From positions 983,501 to 1,047,500 of the forward strand of contig JAPFBL010000117.1 in NCBI GenBank assembly GCA_026182355.1: a DNA stretch of 64,000 nt. Reading direction: 5' to 3'. Source of the stretch: Hermatobates lingyangjiaoensis (Eukaryota > Arthropoda > Insecta > Hemiptera > Hermatobatidae). The translations under genes were made by a program, and so were the position numbers. Positions 1 through 11,444 of this stretch are shown piece after piece; position 1 is the first letter of the stretch, and every line of letters starts with the position of its first letter. Below the pieces are notes generated by a model. The model saw only the letters and a list, made by a program, of their open reading frames with translations. It searched no databases and had not been told where the DNA came from.

Positions 1-2560
1 TAATGGGGTTGCACTCATCGCTATTATTCATTTAAAATACAGTTACTTCCCAGTAATACTTGCACCACCGCCATTATTCCAACTAACGATCTGATAACTC
101 AATCTTTCTCAACACTTCAAATTTCTTCTGGTACCGTTAAAAGTACCTCTCTCCAACCATATTAGTTCATTTTACCCTTCACTGTCGAAAACTGTTTCTA
201 AATAGAGTTCCTTTGTTAACAACACTAGAAATAAAATATCATCAACAGATATTAGTGAGAGAGCTGGCTTCTAGAATACTTGTTAGATGAAATATCAATA
301 TTTTCACCTCTTCGTCCTCTTTTTTTCTCCTGGCAACAAGTAATGATTGTTCTATCAGTAATTATAAATATTTATAAATAACGTGGGTAATTTACCTTGA
401 ATTTATATCTTTTACAACTATGGAATATTAACTTTTATCTTAAACAAACTATTAAAATGTCAGTAGGTATAAAAAATTCTTTTGGTGAAGACCAAAAGAA
501 TCAAAAGGATCAGTAGATCTTTTATAACTGTCTGCTGTTTAATGCCAACGTAAGAACAATAATTTTTGATCTGATGAATAGTTGCAAATGAAATAGTCAT
601 AGTGTTTACAAACTCATCAAAATTTCTTTAGATTCACATCCATATATATTTAAAACAAGATGTTAAATAAACCCAAATAAGGCCCAAATAAGGGATGGCT
701 TGTTTGGTATGATGAGATAACAAGTTCTGTTTGATAATTTAATCAAATCACTATTCACATATGGAAGGCTCAAACAAGTTAATTTTCAATTACTCCCACA
801 ATCAAATGTTGGCGCTTTTAAGTATTGAAGTCTTGAGTTAATGCACTGGTGAAATAGAGTCTGAATATTTGAAATACAGCAGTGATGTAGAATACATTTC
901 ACATATGAAGGTCACATTGTTGGCTATAAAATGTTTTTTTGTATATTAATTCCTTATAAAACTCTCTACATACATTTATATTCTGGTTGTTGATAGTTGG
1001 AATGGATTTGACTAATGAATATGTTATTATAACGAGAGAACATAATACGGTACTTGTGATTAATTAATTAATTTAGTAGTTAAGTTAATTAAGTAATTAA
1101 GTGGTAATACACACACTGATACGAGTTTAAACAAGTTTCATCAGCTCTTACTTACGTAGCATCAAGAATATGGTTTCCAGAAGTCCTAAGATATTATCCT
1201 ATGAATGGGGGAAGAAAATGTTAAAGGAATGCCAATTAAATTGAAATATAATAGGTTATAGTATTACTATTTAACTTCTTATAGACTATCTAACTTGTTT
1301 TATTCAGTGATATCGAAGAGATAAACGTGATGGCTTCACTGTTTTTAACTTTTCTGGAGGATTTGTACCCTATGCTGTAATGTACCACTTTGATGCATAT
1401 AACAAGGTTTTTGGAAAATTTAACAAGTTACAGTAATAATCTAAAGCTTGTATTACGAAATATGGAAGACCAATAAAAACACCATCTGAGCAGGGATGAT
1501 GTCACAGTGGAATTGAAACAAGTGTATGCACAGTGTGTAGTGTACTCATCCAAAATTAGAATAAAAGATAGACATGAAAAGAATTTTGATCCCACTTTGT
1601 CATTGTTCTACTTATGTAACATGTTCAAAACCTAACAGGTAGTTGTTTTTTCTGATTTCTTAAAACCATATATAAATGATAAAAAAACACTAAGATCGTT
1701 CAACTAAAATAAGTTCAACTGATACTGAAACAGTATCAAATATTCAAGAATTAATGATTATTAATATACATCCTTTAAAATACCTCTTTTACTTCCCATT
1801 CCTCTAAACCCCACCACAGATATTATATCATCACCTGTTTCACTATCAGTCGTACTCTGGTGAAGACTTCCTGTTTTAGTTGAACCATCTTAGTCTTTTA
1901 TGATATCATACTGTGGTTTGGACGTTGATTTTTAATTTAAGTTTTCATTGATTTATCTTCCATATAAGGGTCATACGCTTTGTTAATATTTTCATATTTC
2001 CTGAAAATTGTTCAACAAAACGATACATACATTACCAAACAATTGAAATGGTTTGATCAAAACAAATAAAGGAGTGAATGAGGTGAAATTTAGAGACAAG
2101 TCGAACGAACGATATGATACAGAGACCGGAAAAATTGAAAGTTAATAAGGCAAAATTAACATAAAATACACCAGCAAGAATTAGTGGATTTAAAATTACA
2201 ATTGAACAATGTAAAACAAGGAATAGATCCAACGAAGTTATTTTTATTAATAAAAAAATCACTAGTTCATACGAGCTAGTCGTATATTGACTTTCACAAT
2301 AAGAGATAGAAATGATCAGTATGCCAGAGAAAGATGTTATGAAAATAATAGCAGAAAACCAGGGAAGTCAAAGTGTACTGAATTAAAAAAAAACATAAAT
2401 AAAGTTTAAAATGTTGATACACTTGTAAAATATAAAGGTTTTGTTAAACAAAAGTGATATCCTTTATTAAAAATAAAAGCAGTATTACCATGTATAAATA
2501 AATTATAAGTTCCTTCCCTTTTTATGAATCTCTTCTTATGTTGCCTTCTTCTGTTTCAGT
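1..2560. other. Gene-less AT-rich DNA
   Basis: No coding frame, RNA gene or recognisable element is visible. The stretch is AT-rich with short homopolymer runs. The 76-codon minus-strand frame at 2032-2262 is hydrophobic, low in complexity and resembles no family I know, so it is not called as a gene. Confidence 0.6.
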
Positions 2561-2564
2561 CCTA

Positions 2565-2710
2565 TACACTATACTATATATATACTATATATATACTATA
2601 TATAGGTGTGTTCTCTATTCTAACAAACGGTCGATGTATTATTGAATCTGTTATATATACTATATATACATGTATACATACATATATATATACTATATGT
2701 ATACACATTC
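2565..2710. repeat. TA-rich microsatellite enclosing a dispersed 45-bp sequence
   Basis: Imperfect ACTATATAT repeats occupy about 2565-2605 and 2651-2703. The unique core between them (about 2606-2650) recurs at 30903-30945, also directly against a TA tract. On the minus strand both cores read TDSII followed by an Arg-Pro-Phe tripeptide. A similar TDSII word occurs in the plus-strand frame downstream of the PLE fragment near 60.1 kb, so the core may be a scrap of PLE coding DNA. The repetition is directly visible; the PLE link is inference from a very short match. Confidence 0.5.
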
Positions 2711-4600
2711 CCTTGAATACTGATTTCATAAATAGTGATACGATGGATTCATTAAAGATTTTATTCATTTGCTTTACTCTATTTCATGCTTTTTTCGTCA
2801 AATTTTCTCCGTTGCATGTCTAGCACTTAAATTATCACTCTTCATATAGGTAATGTGTTCCCTGCATGATTTGACTAATTTCTTTATTCCATCACTTCCA
2901 TGTTCAAGACGTTCCTAAAGTTCAGTTCAGGGTTCACAGAAATTGTAATATAACACTTCTAATTTACATATTTATTTGTCTCCTTTTATTAATGATCCAT
3001 CTGTTTCAAATACTCATCATTTGCTTCTTCTGATTCAGCTAGGTTTGGTACTATAACCTTCGTGTGTTTATCTATATGGGTGTTTTATTGTATAAAATAT
3101 ACTTATTTTTGACTTATTCATTTTGCATGCTTTTAATTAGGTTAATAGATTAAATATGAATTGTAATCTTTAATTTCTTAAGTAAATAAGTCACTTTTAT
3201 AGAATTGTGGATGTATAATGTATAGATACATTTACACTAGTTAAAAAGTTTGAAGTGAGATTCAGAAAACATCATTATTGAAACATTTTAGACGATTTAG
3301 GATTTTAAGTAAATTTAACTAAGTAAAAATTATGAAAAATAGAAGGCTAAAATATGCATATTAATATAATTGTGCAATTACTCAACTCTATTAGAGTTCA
3401 CATAATAATTCAATGAATTTACTCAGGAACTTTCAAAGATTTTTTTTAAATTTAGGTAGGTATGAGCTTTTAAGGGTTTTTTTTATATAGTGCTTGTGTA
3501 CCATTCAATCGTTCATGAATAACCTCTTTTATATGTGAGTTAATAGTAAATCGATTTGTTAAACAGTATTTGCTTTACCTATTCTCAGTCCAATTTCCAT
3601 AACCAATAACCAAATAGTCAGTTGAGATGACCTACTTTATCCATTATATAATTCAATTAACTACCTGACATAGAAGTAGTTAGATGTGCATATGTATTGA
3701 TCTGTTTAAAATGTAGGGCTTGTTTATTACAGAAATAGATTGTCTGATTGTTGTAGCTTAAAAGATAAAGTATCACGAGTACATTATCCATTTCTTTTAA
3801 GCACATATTTTATACATATTTTACATACACATTTTACAAGTACATACATATTTTATTCCTTAATTGGTCATCTATTTAAATTTTTAATTCAACACTGGTA
3901 ATGTTCAAGCTGTATTATCCATGTTACTAACTCTGATTGCAATAGTAATAGTAGTAATAGTAATAGTAAATAGTTAGAACTAGGTTTGTGTTGCTGCAAA
4001 TTTTAATACCATTTTTATAGACATAAGAATGGTGTAAGTAACTCTCAAAAACAAGGCATTCAATGATGTTTAGCTTCATTTTTTGCCCATGTTTCTATAA
4101 GTGTATCACAATAACTTCATTTGTGTGTAGTTATTACTGTGGTCTGGATTAATATTGAGATTATAGTTGTTTTTGAATGAGAGTGTTACAATTACAAAGG
4201 TAAAGTATTACTACTATCAAAATTTTCTAAAACCAATTACCCATAGACACTATTATAAAATTAATAAGACTTTACTATTAATACAAAAAATGTAGGTAAC
4301 TACTTGATAAAAAAAGGATCGAGAACGTAAATATATATTTTGGAAATAATTTATTATCTTCTTTCAAATTCAATTTGAATCAATTATTGGTTATTTGCAT
4401 ATTTTTACCAAAAGAAAAAACTGGAATAAAATGTATAACATATTTGCATCAATTAAGAACATAAAAACGCCAATATATCACTAAATGAACTCAATCATAA
4501 AAACCCAAATTCATAAAAATAACTTCGGACTGGGATATTTTTCACAGTAACACATAAAAAGCGAAAAAAGCCCTTCTAATCAATAGCTACAATTAAAATT
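2711..4600. other. Gene-less AT-rich DNA with one short microsatellite
   Basis: Nothing coding is seen. A short TAATAG/TAG repeat lies at about 3941-3974. The remainder is unique-looking AT-rich sequence. Confidence 0.6.
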
Positions 4601-4719
4601 TTCTGATAATGAATACTGATAATATGCTGATGGGATATCTACATGAAAAAGAACAGGAGCAAATAGATAAAGAAACATCTGGAACTCTTCAAAAAGTTTA
4701 GTATTCCTATCAACTCAAA

Positions 4720-5190
4720 ATGTATAGAAGGGTACTGAAAAGTATCATTAAAAATAATACAAAGTGTGCAAATAAGGTGGACAAATTTTCTCTCATTACT
4801 TACTATAAAAGCTCCACAATCAGCAGCCTAATTTTGAAAAACAAATATCCAACAAAGAGCACTCCACTCAAGAGAACTAAACAAGTGTACGAATATACAA
4901 CCACATACATTGACTGTGAAAACAGTAAGGATTTGTACATTAGAGTAACCGTTTTCACCCTATCAAGGAGGCGAACAATAAATCTGATGTCTGGAGCTCC
5001 TAAGAAGCACACGGAGCAAACGAATTTTTTTCAAATCGAAATGAAAGATTTTTGAGTATGAGAACTTTGTATAATAATAATCGTGTTTGTCTTCACCATG
5101 GGAGAAAAAAAAAACAAATAATAATAGAAAGGCTACAAGCATTTTTGAAGTTTGAACGACATGGTGAGATATAGTGTAGCACAATCATTA
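4720..5190 (+). pseudogene. Penelope-like element GIY-YIG endonuclease fragment
   Basis: The frame at 4720-5055 encodes 111 residues resembling the C-terminal endonuclease region of PLE proteins, which nicks target DNA for retrotransposition. In order: YYK linker region (28-30), VYEY (56-59, the GIY equivalent), a Cys (66), YIR (73-75, where the family has YIG), LSRR with the arginine usual in this fold (81-84), and GAPKKH (92-97, usual GAPxxH). After the stop, a second frame at about 5118-5180 reads a stretch resembling the family's LEALFIK segment, with Gln in place of the usual Glu, then an in-frame stop. The copy is therefore degenerate: YIG to YIR, the acidic residue lost, and at least one frameshift. 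The 111-residue frame is a remnant, not a gene start. No reverse transcriptase is recognisable just upstream. Confidence 0.78.
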
Positions 5191-5852
5191 CAGACAAGTT
5201 TAAAATCAGTGTTCTTGTCATAAATTATTATTCAATAAAATAGTAAACATTAAACAAGTGTTTTTATCAAGGACTTAGAAATGAGTATTATCTGTTACTC
5301 AACATTAACTAAACATGGCTATAACCTCAGATTGTTGATAAATTATGTTAGTAATTAATTTATTGTGTTTTATAAACAATTGACTTGATATTTGATTCTT
5401 AATAGATAATTAATTCTTTCAAAGTTATCAGTTTGTTTAGTTTATTAGAATAAATGTGTTTGCTTATTCAGCGTAGAATTGATTTCTTTAACAATTCCAA
5501 CATTATTTAGTTTTGATGTTAAAAATTTATAGTTTAAAACAAGTTGCTGGGATAAATAAAATAGATAGAGAACCTAAGGTAAAATTGTTGGCTCGGCCAT
5601 ACTAAACTGCAGGATATATTTAGCCAGCATTCTGTTTGAATATTATAAAAAGTAAAATATATCTATAGCTAAGAAAGAATATTTCAAATGTATTGAAGTA
5701 TTATATCGTAAATATAACTTCTCCAGATTACATGAAAGCCGTCAGCAACAAAGAGCAAAATGTTGATAGTAATGCCAAAATATTTTCTAAGATTCCAAAA
5801 CCAAATACTAAAATATAGTATAACAATCATCTCAGACAAGTTTAAAGACATA
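5175..5852. repeat. Short direct duplication at 5175-5212 and 5818-5852
   Basis: A segment of about 35 bp running from ATATAGT to CAGACAAGTTTAAA occurs at the 3' side of the PLE endonuclease fragment and again about 640 bp downstream in the same orientation, with a few mismatches. It may mark a duplicated PLE tail. Nothing coding is visible between the copies. Confidence 0.45.
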
Positions 5853-5859
5853 ATAAGTT

Positions 5860-7705
5860 TAGCGTATTTTTTAAAAACTAGAGAAACAACATAGTCTACT
5901 TAAACTGGTGGAAGGAGCTACTAAACAATCTCACACCACACCCAAAGAAAAATCAGGAAATAAAAATGTAAATTAATTCTCTGTATTTATATACAAATTT
6001 AATCCATAATTTATCATAAAAAATATCAAAAAATATAAGGGGTTTAGTTTGAAGTTATGGTCACAGTAAACATATACTCTCTAAAGTTCGTTGAATTTTA
6101 CTTATAAGTAGAAATTCTATAAATTGGAAGTCATCATGAAATGTTGCATAGAAAATTTGAATTGGCCTGCGCTCAGCTTTACTATTACTGAATATGATAA
6201 ATTAGTTCACAGCAAAGTAAATTGGGTATATTTTAAGGTGTCTTTAATGAAGACCTAGTGTTGAATGATATCATAAATATTATCAGATTCATATCTGATT
6301 AGGTTAATGATTACTTTTGTATGAATGTATAGATGTCCATTTGAATAGTAATTAGAAACTCTGAGTCGTTGTAATTATTACTGTTACATATTGAGTCCCG
6401 TAACCTCGTCCTCATCAATGCTATGACTTTCCTATTTACCAGGGTAAAATATTAAACACGTTACTTTTTGATAATTTTTGTGATGTATGGAAATATTCAG
6501 AGTTTTTAGGTTGGCAAGAAAACACAGTTTACCATAGAAAATGAAATTTACATCAATTTAATAGAACAGTACATTAATAATATAATGTTCAAATGTTGGT
6601 AAACGTTGATAAACTGCGTCAAATTGATCACAAATGATCACTTCGAGTGCATGATTTTTAATTTTAAGCAAGGAGTTCTTTTATAGTACACTGAAGAATC
6701 CAAAATTAATAGTAATTCCGTAAAATAAGTTCAGTATGAAGTGGACACAAGGGAATACAGAGGAATGAGCTGGTAGACTGGCAAGAAATGGTTGAAGCTA
6801 AATAAAGTTTCTGCAGCCTGGAGCTTTTTTGCACTACAAGCCTCAGCTTCCGTAAAAACACAGTTCAGGAATGAATGAAAGGATAAGCAGGTAGCTATAA
6901 AAACGGATCTAGCTTTAAACAAGTAAAAAGCTCATTTCAACTGATTTTACATTTGTAAGAAAATCCTATACTATCAACGGATTGTTTTAAAAATATATGT
7001 ACCTAATCTGTAGTGAATTTCTTATTAACAACGACTTATAAAAGTAATAATTAACGATATACAAAGAATGCAAACTGTCGGACGAGATTATGAAAAGCTT
7101 ATGATTACAGTATATCTGAATGTGAGGATTAATGTATTGAAGTTTTCGTTTTTCTAAAACCATTTAAGGTGAGATAACATTTTCTAGAGACAATTATGAT
7201 TAAAGAATTTAAAATCTAACGATGATATTAGATGGAGTAAAAACAATCACTATTGTGTGAACGAGTCAACGGGACTCAATATCTAATATTAATAATTACA
7301 ACGACTTAAAGTTTCTTATAAGTAATCAAATGGACTCTCTACATTGGTTCAAAAGAAATCATTAATCTTATCAGATATGATTTTTGAGTTTTCCTTTTAT
7401 TTAAACTCAAATAAAATTTGAGTTTTTATGAGAAAAAACCATTTTAATTTTAATGAGTTAATATGGTATATACGAAGAATAAAGCTCTTAAATGTAAAAA
7501 AAAATGGTCATATCATACATTCATTTATGTTTTTCAGAATATTATGGATAGTTTTCTAAAAATGCATCTTAATCAAACTACATGTTACAGCTTTAAACAA
7601 AACTTAATGTCAATAAAGCAATGTAGTATGTCATTATCCTTAGATTAGCATCAAGTATACAGGCAATTTTAGTATGTTTAAGAAGCCAATGTCTTTAAGT
7701 AATAT
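5860..7705. other. Gene-less AT-rich DNA
   Basis: No gene or known element is recognised. Short frames at 6731-6922 (minus) and 7463-7648 (plus) lack family resemblance and are treated as chance. Confidence 0.55.
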
Positions 7706-7789
7706 TAAAGTACGGGAAAGGTGATTTTTCATTGTTTCATACAAAACGGATAATAATTAAAATGACTTGTCATATTTTTTCATAAGGCG

Positions 7790-8045
7790 AAGGTCAGGTT
7801 AGCTAAGTGGTTAACGTACTCGCCTCTGAAATGATAGGTCCGAGGTTCGATCCTCATCTGGCCCTCGATTTATTCCCACGGAAGGTGAATAAATCTGACC
7901 ACATCATCCCTTGGAGAGGACGTTAAACCGTCAGTCTCAAACCTGTACAATGTCAGATACTCATTAAAGATCCCTGCTCTAAATAAAATTGAGTTAGGCA
8001 AAATTTATGACTTCCAATTTAGAATCAACAGGTAATGTAGCACGC
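7790..8045 (+). mobile_element. tRNA-derived SINE (copy 1)
   Basis: The head at 7791-7863 is tRNA-like. It has an A-box-like TTAGCTAAGTGG (7799-7810), an exact B box GGTTCGATCC (7844-7853), and GGTCAG/CTGGCC ends able to form an acceptor-like stem. A non-tRNA body of about 180 bp follows and matches copy 2 at 34981 almost throughout (GATTTATTC, AATAAATCTGA, CTTGGAGA, CGTTAA-CCGTC). No clean target duplication is seen. Such elements are transcribed by RNA polymerase III and mobilised by a partner LINE; the partner is not identified. Confidence 0.85.
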
Positions 8046-8536
8046 CCATGACTGGGTGCCAAATAACAAATGAGTTACAATTTCCGCCCCCTAGATATGC
8101 AATAAAAGGTGAAAACCTTATTTGTGTGTATGTTGGAAAACAAACAACGAACATTTTTTTCATTAGGCGCTGTTTTACTACAAATATTCATGAAATTAAA
8201 TATTGTAATAGTAACGTTAAGAATGGCAATAATTTATTATCTATTGCATCTGCTGTAACTTGATAAATTTGAGTAAATCAGAATCTTCATCACGATGATG
8301 ACGACATACATATTATCAGAACAAATTTTTAAAATCATTTCAAAAACTTTTGTTGACCGAATAGAAAATACATTCATTTTTAAAAGAATCTAGACTGCTT
8401 TATTAAAGTTGAAGTGACTTTTGACAATAAACCCTGCAATCTATGGATATGAGGAACGGGAAAGGTACTTTTTTATTCCGTCTTTCAAAATGGATAATAA
8501 TTTAAATTACTTACTTTTCCATTTTTATTCATTAGG

Positions 8537-8636
8537 CGTGGGCCAGGTTAGTTCAGTGGTTTAACGTATTTGCCTCTCAGCAGGGTTCGATGCACATCTG
8601 GCCCTTGTTTTATTCACGTGGGAGGTAAAACACATT
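8537..8636 (+). mobile_element. tRNA-derived SINE head, truncated (copy 3)
   Basis: GGCCAGGTTAGTTCAGTGG (8541-8559) is the A-box end and GGGTTCGATGC (8583-8593) the B-box end. About 8 bases are missing between them compared with copy 1. The body resembles copies 1 and 2 only for about 30 bp (TTTTATTCACGTGGGAGGT) and then diverges. Confidence 0.75.
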
Positions 8637-8639
8637 GAT

Positions 8640-9100
8640 GTATTATTAATCCAGGAACTATATAATGAATCACACAATCAAATACAAGAAAACTTAATGT
8701 AAATATTGAATCTACGACACCTGAAACTGTATTTACTAAAGGCTATCCCAATGCCACTATTACGGAGATTAGAAGTAGATGACCTACGGGATTCACAAAA
8801 AATCAAATTTACTATTCACTAGGATATGGTGATAAAATTATTACTTGTCATTTTTGCGATTTGATAAGTGACGAAATATCCATCAATAAATCTAAAAACA
8901 ATTAGTATAATAAATCTATTTTTACAATAATTTCCCCATCTATATCTATAAGCTATCTATTTTTTTTTTATTATTTCCATGTCCTAACATAATAATAATT
9001 TTCTTTATTAACAAAGAAAATGTTATTATTTATTAAGAAAGAAAATATTATTCTTTACTAAGCGTTAACAATTAAAGTATTATGTGAAGAAGATTTATTC
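8640..9100. other. Gene-less AT-rich DNA
   Basis: No feature is recognised. The interval ends in an A/T-only stretch near 8990-9060. Confidence 0.55.
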
Positions 9101-9104
9101 TAAG

Positions 9105-9300
9105 GGGTGGATCGTTGAACTTTTGACTAACCGCCAGACTATGCAGGTGTTGCATGTTTACATGGGTTGATGTCCATGTGTCTACACTTACGAGTGGTTG
9201 AGGGGTTGGCCACCTGCAGCGCTCTTGCGGTCCACATCGATTCGCAAACGCTATCGTCATCATGCAATAGTATTCCTCCCGCGGCACCTTTCCCTCATAA
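9105..9300. other. GC-elevated island with open frames on both strands
   Basis: This 200-bp block is clearly richer in GC and CpG than its surroundings (for example CCCGCGGCACC near 9276). It is open on the minus strand over 9072-9287 (71 codons with several Pro, Trp and Cys) and partly open on the plus strand. I recognise no domain. It could be an exon, an old transposon piece or a SINE-like body. Confidence 0.3.
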
Positions 9301-9304
9301 ACAC

Positions 9305-10715
9305 CACTATTCCTCTAGAAATTATTATAGCTTTTACTTTTCACTGAAACCTGAATGTTCAAATTTTTATAGTACTTGCTTTTTTATATTTGATTTCATT
9401 TTTTTGTGTCAAACATGAACTCTTTGTCCCAAATTTGTAATTTGTAAAGATTTGTAACATTAACTGATTATTTATTAAATACTAATCATAACACTTAATT
9501 AATTTCTATTTAAAATCGCCAAACAATTACGCTCTATGCCTTGAAGAAAAACCATCGGATGTTCTCTACACTTAACTATACTACATATAAGTAAACTTAA
9601 AATCAAACTCCTTCACAATAAAAACCTTTAAAGAGTTTTATTGTAATGAAATTATTTCAACAATTTTTCATATATGAACGATTGTTGTAGTACAATCTTT
9701 GAATTGAATAAACAATCTACTTAATGTATGACATTTCACGTTGAATATTCCCTCATCTGATATTTAAATTTTCTAGTTTTTTAGAGAATTTTCATATTGT
9801 GACAAAACTCGACGAAAATTGTGTCGTCTCTGGAAACCTAAAATGAACAGGTTCAAATGCGTATGACTGAATAATAAAGTACGATTGTGTATATTTGCCA
9901 TGATTCAGTATTACTCACAAAAAATATTCGTTATCACTCATCTAAGTATGTATTTATAAAATGTCGATGAGATTTATCAAATAGTAAGCTATGTAGGTTT
10001 GTAACCAATATGTTTTAGACACCCATGCAACTGAAAATTTGCGGCGACAGGGTTTAATTTTATCTCAAAATGAGAAGATCAGTAAACATTTCAAAATATA
10101 TTTCATTTATTATTATTCGGCGTTATATATATTAAAAGTGAAATCCGGATAGGTTCCAATTAATCCTACTATTAATAAATATATTTGAGCTCATCAACCA
10201 CTTTAATTTTGATTTTGGATTAATTTTTCAATCGTGAAATTATATAACCAAACTATGTGATGATACATTATAAAACTCATAGTCGGCTAATTTGATGAAT
10301 TAATTTACTTTAAGTTGGCTAAATCCATTTTGAAAATAAAATAAAAATCTTATTATTGCTGAAGCACAATTTAAAAAATAAAACAAATAAAACCCAAAGT
10401 ATGCAAGTTATCTCATCCATAATAAGTATGTGTTAATTATTTTCAGGATTCCTAATACGAAACAATTTGACAATTACATTGACAATAACTCAACCACATG
10501 CAAGCGGGGTTAAGGAAGAATATTGGTTCAAGGGACCTCTTATTGAGAAAGGCTGTTAAAATTTATTTCTTCATAATAATTATTCCAAAATAGATATTTA
10601 AATCTGTGTTTCTCCAATAATTTTACTTTATATTGTATTTTTTGAGTAACATATATCTATTCGTGTCTGTTCCAGATTGTATTAACAAATTTTATGTAAA
10701 ATTCGACCTACAAAC
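9305..10715. other. Gene-less AT-rich DNA
   Basis: No coding or structured feature is recognised. Confidence 0.6.
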
Positions 10716-10717
10716 TA

Positions 10718-11148
10718 ACCTCCTTCTAACAGGATTCAACTGAAAAAGGAGTTGGCCAAGTGACATGTTAAACAAAATCAATGATGTAGTCAATAGTATT
10801 ATTAGATTAAATGTATTAGTATAGATTAATATAAATAGAAAATAAAAGGTTAATAAAGAACAAGAAACAAAGCAGTTAGAATAAATGAGTTGAAAGGTCA
10901 ACAGTATATATAGATTAATAGGTAATAAATAGATTAAAAATATTAAAATAAATGAAGGATAAGAGATTAATATAATATAAATTAATTAATTTTATTTATA
11001 ATAAAAAATAATATAGATTTTTATCTTCTAATTATATTAATCTTTACTAATCCATTTAATCTATTAATACTATTGACTACCTCATTGATTTCGTTTAACA
11101 CATCACTTGGCCAACTCCTTTTCCAGTTGAATCCTGTTAGCAGGAGGT
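10718..11148. mobile_element. Foldback of a PLE 5' end (copy E)
   Basis: The left arm (10718 to about 10825) and right arm (about 11040-11148) are inverted copies of each other, sharing blocks such as CTAACAGGATTCAACTG and GGAGTTGGCCAAGTGA. The AT-rich middle (about 10830-11035) contains TAGATTAATA-like repeats. The minus frame of the left arm and the plus frame of the right arm both read SLGQLLFQLNPV. This resembles SLGQLIFLFPEE in the PLE fragment at 59.8 kb. The arms are therefore head-to-head copies of a PLE N-terminal coding start plus its upstream region. No hammerhead-like core was found in either arm. Confidence 0.7.
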
Positions 11149-11291
11149 AAAGAAAAATCTCGTAGGATCAAAAAATCCTGTTATTCGATCCTAAGTTCAT
11201 AGGATCGAATCTCTGTCTTAAGATCGTGAATTCCGAGACTGCGGTTAATTTTAATGATACCTGTTTGAAAGAGCTCTGCTGCCTATTTATA

Positions 11292-11333
<42 letters not shown>

Positions 11334-11381
11334 CTGATAAAACGAAATACGATCCAAACTGGACACAATACGAGTTCAAAC
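11090..11381 (+). pseudogene. PLE N-terminal coding fragment split by a TA microsatellite (copy E)
   Basis: The plus frame begins in the right arm of the foldback (SLGQLLFQLNPV), passes two stops near 11148-11165, and reads on through LKIVNSETAVNFNDTCLKE (about 11219-11275). This aligns by eye with KKVTKHEIGIKFLETSFQE in copy D. It then enters an (AT)n tract at 11294-11331. After the tract, in a shifted frame, FTDKTKYDPNWT (about 11331-11366) aligns with the copy D words FTNI and DDPNWT. In PLE proteins this region precedes the reverse transcriptase. The copy is dead: stops, a frameshift at the microsatellite, and nothing recognisable downstream. Confidence 0.65.
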
Positions 11382-11419
<38 letters not shown>

Positions 11420-11439
11420 GAGTGATATATATATATATA
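11294..11439. repeat. TA microsatellites flanking a PLE scrap
   Basis: (AT)n tracts lie at 11294-11331, 11383-11418 and 11426-11439. The 50 bp between the first two contains GATCCAAACTGGACAC (11351-11366), which recurs at 60044-60059, also next to a TA tract. Confidence 0.9.
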
Positions 11440-11444
11440 CCATG

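Larger units (their letters stand above)
7711..8636. repeat. Duplicated block: about 80 bp plus SINE head, two copies about 745 bp apart
   Basis: The 80 bp preceding the SINE at 7790 (from ACGGGAAAGGT at 7712) recurs before the SINE head at 8540 (from AACGGGAAAGGT at 8455). Both copies end in a TTCATWAGGCG-like junction. The phrase TTTTTTCATTAGGCG also appears alone at about 8154-8168. Either the SINE family has a 5' extension here, or a locus with a SINE in it was tandemly duplicated and then diverged. Confidence 0.6.

Noticed and set aside
7791..7863. Genuine tRNA gene
   Set aside because: The anticodon arm is poorly formed and the head is followed by a SINE body repeated elsewhere in the window.
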